Below, piece by piece: positions 57,149 to 64,000 of a stretch of DNA of 64,000 bases (within the stretch, counting starts at the first letter, position 1; every line of letters begins with the position of its first letter). The position numbers and the translations under genes were made by a program. Origin of the DNA: Carposina sasakii. Taxonomy: Eukaryota; Arthropoda; Insecta; Lepidoptera; Carposinidae. Location of the stretch: positions 2,567,438 to 2,631,437 of the forward strand of contig CP053171.1 in the NCBI GenBank assembly GCA_014607495.2, in the 5' to 3' direction. The notes below the pieces were generated by a model. It made no database searches, was not told the DNA's origin, and saw only the letters and a program-made list of their open reading frames with translations.

Positions 57149-60100
57149 CTGAAACGAAACAGCAAATATACATAAGCTTAGGTAGATAGATATATACCTG
57201 TAATATACAGGATGTTTTTTGGTTGCCACCCTTAACGAAGGGCACGTATACATCAAATAAAGTAAGTTTATGCCAAAAAAAATGCTGGGAAACGGTGTAA
57301 TTATTATTTTTTTATTCTTTTTAATTACTCGATCGGGCTAAATGTATAATTTCCAGTGTTTATGCTAGTTTTTTCATAGACAGATATTAATTACACTGGT
57401 CTACATCAAAATTGCCTTCTACATGAAAATATACTATATTGATTGTATTTCACTCGTTGAACATAAATATACAAGTTAAAATTCATAGTTAGCTCTTATT
57501 GTGCATTTATGCCTTAAAATATAATAGAGGGTTGCGCGACAGATTTATCACATTAATGATGATAACTCAAAATATTTAGTGATTACCCGCGGAAATTTAT
57601 TATTTCACATTTGTTTGTTGCGTTTAACGTTGACTGTGTTTTGTTCAACAGTTAAAACGTCAAATTGTTACCGTTTTTTGACATTTTTAGTGAAAAATCT
57701 ACAGTTTTCGTTATGTCGCGTAAATGTGTTAATAGTGCAGACAATTTTGCTACTTTTGTGGTAAGGTGACCCTTACTAACAAAGATTACATAAAAAAAGA
57801 TTGGAATCCTAGACTAAGCCTGAATCCTGGAGAAAAGAACGTCAAGCACCTTCCTCTAGTTAATTCCCAAAAATTCTTCTACCACCTTTACATATCAAAT
57901 TGGGACTAATGAAAAACTTTGTGCAGGCTCTCAACAAGGATGGACCAGCATTCAAATACCTGCGAAGTAAATTACACGTATAAGCGACGCCAAAATTAAA
58001 GAAGGAATCTTTATCGGACCTCAAATAAGAGAGATTCTAAAGGACCAAAACTTTGATTCAGTTTTACAGGCTTTGAAAAAGAAGCATGGGAATCTTTTAG
58101 AGCAGTCGTTCATGGTTTTTGGGCAATAAGAGAAATGACAATTATGTTGAACTTGTAAACAATCTCTTCAAAAGTATCAACAGTTGGTTGCAATTGTCCC
58201 TAAAAATTCATTTTCTCACTCTCATCTTGATTTTTTCCCTTCTAACTGCGGTGATGTAAGTGACGAACATGGTGAACGATTCCACCAAGATATCTCGACA
58301 ATGGAAAAGAGTACCATGGCCGATGGGATGCGTCAATGTTAGCGGACTACTGCTGGAATTTGAAAAGAGATACCCTAACAGTGATTACAAAAGACAAACG
58401 AAAAAGAAGAGAAAATCTTAATCAAATACGTTATTTTTTTTTTAATTGTAATATTTCCAATTTTATATAAGTAAAAAGCAAAAAATAATAGTAAATAATT
58501 ATTATAGTTTTTTTTTTTATAAAATGTTTGTACTTAACGTGTTACTAAAAGCCAAATTTTGTATATTGGGTATATTTCCAAAATAAGAGCTAATTCAAAA
58601 AACATATCTTGTTCCTATTCAGTAACCTCAAGCAATATAAAAATAAAGTATCAATTGAAAGGCACACAAAAAGTTACATTTGTAGACCAGTGTTATTCTC
58701 GTCAAAAAATCTTGCTACACGCGTCAATTACTCAACTTTTGGAACTTATTTTGGAAACTAGACACTTCCCAGGTATGCTTCCATGGAGAAAAATGATCGT
58801 GATGATGAGGAGATTCCGTAGTTTTCGGGAACGTTGACGAGTGAGTAAAAGTAACTTTAGATTTTTTTTTACTAAATATGTCTGTCCAACTATAATATTG
58901 TATTTTAATCTGATAGTAAGCTTAGCTAGGTACTGATCAAACAATTCGCTAATATTATGTAGGAGATCGAATTTTAGAAAATATTGACTTAGAGTTTCAT
59001 TAAAATCATGTCAGAGTCATGAAATTCCTAACAAAACGCTAAACAAAAAATAATATACAAACGTTGATAGGTACCCCTTTTTACCCCTTAAGGGTGGTTT
59101 CCGCAAAATCCTTTCTTAGCGGACCTATATGTCACAAAAGGAAGCCACGATCCATATATAACCTGACTCACCTGACTCCAAGGCTCTTGTTACTGCCATT
59201 GTCAGCCACCTGAGTCTGCTCAGTGTTGCCAGTTCCATATCGACATAATTCCACTTTAGCGGCCTTGTGAGCTCTGAAACGGGGGGGAAAGGAGTAAGAG
59301 CTGCGTTAGGTTGCCTGTTCACCAGAACGGAGATATATGTATAGTAGCAAAACTGGAGCTGAGCCGATATTATAGGTATATACAATCCTATTGGTTAAAA
59401 TTTATCCGTTTCTCCGCTCCACATGCTCGCTCCGCTCCAGTGGACAGACTTACGCTAAAGATTGTGTATTTGGCAGTCAACTCATTTACTTGAGTTATCT
59501 AATGGAGCAGCAGGCGTATCGGCTATTTTTGTTAAAAGTTAATTGCGATGATCACTCACTAAAATTTAATATACCTAAGACCTACGAGTAAGTAGGTACA
59601 TTACATCAATGAATAAAAAAACCGATTCTAGGTATATGTCAATGTATCACTTCTGTAGGGTGAACACGAACCTCTTGATAGTCCGTAACGCTAGCGTCAA
59701 ACTGTCAAATCACATAGATTTTACACGCCGCGTAAAAATGTTCGTGCTTGGTGGGGTCACTGTTAGTTAAGCTATGGAATGTAAAAAAAAGCCGATAGGT
59801 GGATACTACATTTTAAAATTACCTATTACTTTCAATAAACATTTAAGCAAATTACTTATTAGTATGTAAGATAGCATATTATTACCAATCACAACATGAA
59901 TGTAAGTGGGGTTAATTAGATTTTCAAATAACTCCCAAACCTCCTCTGCCTGTAGTCTTGGCAAATGTGAAATATATTCTGCAGAAAGTGGTCGGACTCT
60001 GGGTCATTCCTAGAAGTTACGTGTACTTGGTAAAAAAAAACGTCAGTGGTGTACCTACTTACAAGAGTCTATGTGAGACTTTTGGTTTTAATACAGGGTG

Positions 60101-63100
60101 GAAAGTTTTATTCCTATTAGGTACCTATTACACATCAATCTATTGCGGTTCACGACTGGAAGTAGCCATACGCCACTAATATACTGCAATAGAAGAACTT
60201 TTGGCCATATTCATCACGCTAGCAGGGTTGGTGCCCGGAGCCTCCACAAAAGAAGGGCCCACAATAGAGACATTATATCTTGGGATCCTCGAGGCGTCCA
60301 GACTTTGAAATCCGTCACTGGCAATGGCACACTCCAATTGACTCCCTCATCATCATTTACAACCCTTAGAAGTCCACTGTTGGACATAGGTCTTCCCCAA
60401 CAACCTCCACTCCGACCGGTCGGAAGCAGCCTGCATCCAACCTTGGCCAGGTCGTCCGTCCACCTCGCGGGTGTCCTTCCCACGCTGCGCTTGCCGATAC
60501 GTGGTATCCACTCTAGAACTTTCCGACTCCATCGGCCATCAGAAAGAAATATTAATAAAAATAAATTAATTTAAGAACTTACATCGCAGCATATGGAAAG
60601 CACAACACAGCAGTCAATGCAGTAACACAAAACAGCATCAGCAACAGCGGTACAGCCACAGTCACGGTTATCTGTTTCCCGTAACTTCGCTCCGGTAGAG
60701 TTAGTTTACTGGGTGCGTTCCAGACATCCTGTGTGTTCAATGCTTTGGTAGATTTCGCTGCTTACTGGTGTTTGGTACTTCTGTTAGGTATTCTAAGTGG
60801 TCTGTTGTACTGTCTTTGTAGATTGTGTTGTACTGGAATTTAGATAAGGTTGGTCAATATAGTGGAAAGACAGCCTAACTGTGATAATTGAATATAGGTA
60901 CGATATCTCATACCAGGTCCTCCGTATCTGCAGGTACTACTACTTAGGACCTAAAACTTATCTCGTAACCAGGTATTACCCACCCCACATTTGCAATACT
61001 GTAACTCCTGTAAGCCAGGATCAATCGAGGCGAACAGGAAAATGCAAATAAAGCAGAAAATCTACTACACGGAACCTCTACCTGCAGGTACAAAAACTAA
61101 TTACAGAATGTGATGTCTGACGATTACGCTTAATATTAAATTAAACACTGACAAACAAAATGCATTACAGGTGGACAAAATTAATATTTCCCAACCAGGG
61201 ACGCAGGTATTACTTACCAACTCAAAACTGCACCAATCAAGCGTTAGGTCAGCATCTCTGAACAGTCTCTCCACGGTGGTTCTCTTATACTCCCTCGGAC
61301 AGCTCGGCAGGCGGGATAATGGCCTGACTTCTTCACGCAACCATTTCAGTTCCGTTGACAACGGCACGGCACTACCTAGGCGGACTACTACCCTGATAAA
61401 AATAATAACTACGTTTGATAAGTAATCTAAGGCATAATGGTAGAACGATTCTACTAAGATTTTATTCAGCTAGCTATCTCAATCATTATCATTAAAATAG
61501 TCAAGTTTTTGTTTCCGTTAATTTCGCAGAATACGAGTAAGATAAGCAGGGTCACATCAATAACTACTGTATAATGTAGTCCCACGTTGGGCGCCAACAG
61601 TTATCGCAAAACAGATATACCGTTGGTTGGATGCCCTTTTTTTACACACAATCTCATAGGTCTATCTCATGAGAATAGAATTAAATTAGGTAAGTAGGTA
61701 CATACATATAACACTTATGTACAATTTGGCAGCGAGACAGGGCCCACTGTTGGGCGCCAAAAATACTTTATTCCTAAGACTCTTAAATGTAAAAAATAGT
61801 ATTAATCACATGGATAGTAGCGTCAGCGAATCTCCATCCCGAAATTCTGTTTTGTCATTGGTCACGTACAGGGGAGGTGAAGGGGGGAGGGAACTGGGTA
61901 GGAGATTCTCTCACGCCATCTATTTACGACAGTTATTTTAACTTGTCAAAAAATCCCTCATTTTCGAAGCATTTGACATACCCTTCTCCATCGCTAGGTT
62001 TCAATGGCAGCCTCGCTCCTAAATCGATAGCAGAAGCGAGGAATGTAGTGTACAGGTCCTGGTTACTTTCAGTCCAGAGCTTCGTGCGAAGGATGTCCTT
62101 AACGTCTTTCATTCTGGGAATGGGAATAAAAATATAATGGTAAAATAAAGAGATAAAACAATGTTCTTTAAAGCTAATTTTAAATCGTAATGTTTCCATA
62201 GTTGTTTTTAACAATTTTAACATAAGTTACACCCGAGAAGTCCATCAGTTCTAACCCACCTGTGTTCATCCAGCAGATCCTCAACATTCAAGTTATCGAT
62301 CTTTATCTCCACCTCATGTCGGGCCAGGTCTGCCTTCGGAAGGAACTCCAGGGTCAGGAGTACGCGCCTGGTCTCGTAGTCTAGTCTGTTGAGGCCAATT
62401 ACTTCGAGCTAGAATGGAAGGGTTCGTCAAACAAGTTGCAGCTGAGCCTGAGAGAATTTCCGAGTTCCTTAGTCGACTTCCATGTCGAAATCGAAATACC
62501 TACCTAAATACCTACGTTTATTACAATCTTTCGAAAGTACATATTTTATCTCTATTGAGGGATCGCCCGCCACCGGGCCCTATAACATATTTTATGTTAT
62601 TGTTGTAGGATTGCGAAGGAGGTCATAATAACATTTCCACTATGACTTGATCATCATTAAACGAACCTTTCCTATTAGAGGAGAAGCTACGATGGCGAAC
62701 TTCGATATCGCATATGCGAAATAATTATCTACTGATACCTACATAACTAAGTATCATACAGTTAAAAGAATGAGTTTTAGGTGGTCAATCTTTACGTACA
62801 ACAATAGGATTTTTCGATCCTCGAGGCGGAGTTCCAAATATGAAACCAGAGTGATGGCGACCGCTGTAAATGTACCGAAGCCATGGAGGAAGTTCCGGTT
62901 TGCCAATTAAGGATGCGTGGAATCGATACTGTTGATCGAATTCTGCAATAAAAATTAAAAAGTCAGGGCCGGACTTGAGACGAAAGTATTTTTCGCACGT
63001 AAAAAATAATAATCCAGGCTAATTAATTTGAAAATAAAGGATAGGTAAGTACCTATTTTATTAAGATACAAGTAAATAGTACCTAAACAGAAAAACCAAT

Positions 63101-63560
63101 AGATTGATACCTATAGCAGGTAGACTCCAGCCAACCATCATCTATCTGTCTAAATCAGACTGAATAAACATCATACATAGTGGTAGGTACACTATAAATA
63201 GAAAACCAGTAGGTAGATACTAAGTAAGTTACCATTTATCTAGCTGCAGAATAAATTTTTAGCGCCTATTAACTAAACTAACCTATTGACACTTAGCTAG
63301 ATAATCATAGGTTACAAAGACGTCAATATATTCAGTCAACGAACTTAGATACAAACTTTGTTGTACTACAGATACGATCGAAAAATCTAAATAAACAAGC
63401 AATAAAATGAGAAAAACATGCAAACCTTGATACGTCCAGTTAACAAAATTAGGGCTGATTGGTATAGAAAACATTTCTGTTTCGACGGCTTGTGAACGTG
63501 ATCGGTGGCAACCACTATCCCCAATATTGAGATAAAAGCTATTTTTAATATCGCTTTCAT
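56765..63560 (-). CDS. Scgalpha: Alpha/epsilon-sarcoglycan (Scgalpha type), with apparent frame breaks
   Basis: Single-pass subunit of the sarcoglycan-dystroglycan complex in muscle. Minus-strand exons: 63426-63567 (ATG 63560), 62800-62942, 62260-62408, 61982-62113, 61218-61392, 60583-60832, 59172-59273, 56765-57148 (TGA). Seen in order: signal peptide MKAILKIAFISILGIVVA; cadherin-like N-domain (EMFSIPISPNFVNWTY, LPPWLRYIYSGRHHSGFIFGTP); LEVIGLNRLDYETRRV with IDNLNVEDLL; VKDILRTKLW with GARLPLKPSDGEG; a Cys-containing segment ending DWCSFEL; transmembrane helix in exon 6 (TVAVPLLLMLFCVTALTAVL); cytoplasmic tail with RPQPPPYIGS. Phases agree at junctions 1-2 to 5-6. One base appears missing inside exon 1 and one inside exon 6. 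The exon 7 to 8 junction does not fit in phase, so a small exon or another indel is unseen. Total near 490 residues. Confidence 0.85.
57206..58840 (-). mobile_element. MITE family B, copy 8, split by a 1.3-kb element
   Basis: One half is 57206-57393, the other 58693-58840; they join into a typical minus-strand copy when the CACTG-ended insertion and one TTA are removed. The outer end near 58840 is truncated. It lies in the sarcoglycan intron between exons 8 and 7. Confidence 0.8.
57394..58692 (+). mobile_element. CACTG-ended DNA transposon with TTA duplication and decayed protein gene
   Basis: Termini CACTGGTCTACA and TGTAGACCAGTG (12 bp inverted) with TTA on both sides (57391-57393, 58693-58695). 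CACT(G/A) ends and a 3-bp duplication point to the CACTA/EnSpm group. Plus-strand remnants from about 57790 to a TAA at 58419-58421 encode, across frame breaks, segments such as GPQIREILKDQNFDSVL, HSHLDFFPSNCGDVSDEHGERFHQDI and GRWDASMLADYCW. These resemble a family of uncharacterised invertebrate proteins I know only by that GERFHQD/GRW signature. Several frameshifts and stops show it is inactive. Confidence 0.75.
59172..59273 (-). CDS. Scgalpha: Sarcoglycan exon 7, cytoplasmic juxtamembrane (probable)
   Basis: GTTTCAG acceptor and GTGAGT donor, 102 bases, open in the phase left by exon 6 (AHKAAKVELCRYGTG and so on); also open in one other frame. The sequence is weakly conserved, and its exit phase (2) disagrees with the entry of exon 8 (0), so the frame is uncertain. 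Confidence 0.5.
59657..59756. mobile_element. Short hairpin MITE, second copy of the 5059 element
   Basis: 'agggtgaacacgaacctctt' to 'aatgttcgtgcttggtggg', with the shared core 'actgtcaaatcacatagatt'. The ends have decayed. Confidence 0.65.
60345..60545 (-). repeat. 28180-family repeat, longest copy
   Basis: 'ttgttggggaagacctatgt', 'ggttggatgcaggctgcttc', 'gcgaggtggacggacgacct' and 'gatggccgatggagtcggaa'. It ends about 35 bases from the exon 6 donor of the sarcoglycan gene. The ORFs at 60098-60574 and 60214-60483 are translations of it. Confidence 0.7.
60583..60832 (-). pseudogene. Scgalpha: Sarcoglycan transmembrane exon with a frame break
   Basis: Acceptor TTCCAG at 60833-60838. The phase-0 frame reads YNTIYKDSTTDHLEYLTEVPNTSK and soon stops at TGA. 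The transmembrane part (AKSTKALNTQDVWNAPSKLTLPERS, then the hydrophobic helix) is in the register that implies one missing base near 60755-60765. The donor GTAAGT follows 'gctgcgat'. No acceptor in the right phase exists between the two halves. Confidence 0.65.
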
Positions 63561-63567
63561 GTTGATT
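63426..63567 (-). pseudogene. Scgalpha: Sarcoglycan exon 1: signal peptide and N-terminus in different frames
   Basis: Acceptor-like CTTTTCAG precedes the exon. From ATG 63560 the frame gives a clean signal peptide and ATDHVHK. The conserved VETEMFSIPISPNFVNWTYQ is in the register one base earlier, and that one joins exon 2 in phase 1. The shift point is near 63490-63500. Either one base is missing here or the signal peptide belongs to another start. Confidence 0.65.
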
Positions 63568-64000
63568 CTGAAAAGAAGTCATAAAAATTATTTGGTGCTA
63601 CTTTGGCTGTTTATAAATATTTCCTCTGCATGAGTAAACATTATTCTACCCACATAATAAACAAACCAGTCGATCTACTCGGTTTAGTTATAAAATGTAA
63701 CCTACTATAATAGCATACGAGTAGATATTAAATTAAAAATAGCAATCCTTAGGTTATAGTATAACTATAAACAGTTACCTACCTTGTTCGAACTAGACAT
63801 AGGCTCGTGTAGGAAGAAAAAATCACGACCTAATTCACGAGAATAGATAGATAGGTACCTTTTCATCGATTTTATTGTGCAAGGTAGATATACAATAGGG
63901 TTATACACTGGATACAGGCGCACATGTGCAAAGGAACGCCCAAAACACACGGCGGGATTCTTAATAGGGCTGCATTGCAGCAAAGACTGAAAAAAATACC
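63568..64000. other. Upstream flank of the sarcoglycan start exon
   Basis: AT-rich with no coding exon recognised. The acceptor-like CTTTTCAG just before 63567 suggests that the real 5' UTR exon and promoter lie further right, possibly outside the window. Confidence 0.5.

Noticed and set aside
57149..57256. Upstream extension of the sarcoglycan last exon to an ATG
   Set aside because: The extension is intron and MITE sequence; a good acceptor sits at 57149-57150.
60098..60574. 158-codon plus ORF
   Set aside because: Runs through the 28180-family repeat and has no family resemblance.
1..64000. CRISPR arrays, rRNA operons, prokaryotic operons
   Set aside because: No regularly spaced identical repeats with unique spacers and no rRNA-like blocks; the window is intron-rich eukaryotic DNA.

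Overview
The window is lepidopteran-type nuclear DNA: AT-rich, intron-rich, and crowded with short nonautonomous DNA transposons and tRNA-derived SINEs. There are no prokaryotic features. Species cannot be fixed from the sequence alone. Three host genes were found by assembling exons by hand, checking splice sites and codon phase.

Layout. (1) 1-4.7 kb is an unusual block with a truncated minus-strand ORF at the left edge that resembles the zinc-finger N-terminus of Polinton/adintovirus-type family B DNA polymerases, two degenerate tandem arrays, and several small unrecognised ORFs. (2) 5.5-14.6 kb, minus strand: first six coding exons (246 codons) of a coiled-coil, probably axonemal protein (CFAP58/CCDC147-like); the gene runs off the left side. 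(3) 20.4-54 kb, plus strand: the pigment gene ebony (N-beta-alanyl-dopamine synthase), with a probable TATA/initiator promoter and noncoding exon at about 20.37-20.61 kb, a 17-kb first intron, and 16 coding exons (37591-53943) encoding about 860 residues (adenylation, thiolation and amine-selecting domains). (4) 56.7-63.6 kb, minus strand: an alpha/epsilon-sarcoglycan gene (Scgalpha type), facing ebony tail to tail. The coiled-coil gene and ebony are head to head.

Both well-conserved genes carry single-base frame breaks: one extra G in ebony exon 6 and two apparent missing bases in the sarcoglycan gene. Everything around them is intact, so indel errors in an unpolished assembly are the simplest explanation, but real null alleles are not excluded.

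Mobile DNA fills the introns and spacers: a 375-390-bp TA-flanked MITE (eight copies), a palindromic TA-flanked MITE (five full copies), two further palindromic MITE families (one nested in the other), a 0.7-kb foldback element, a Harbinger-like MITE, a hAT-like MITE with an 8-bp duplication, and a 1.3-kb CACTG-ended element carrying a decayed protein gene. Several repeats end within 10-40 bases of ebony splice sites.
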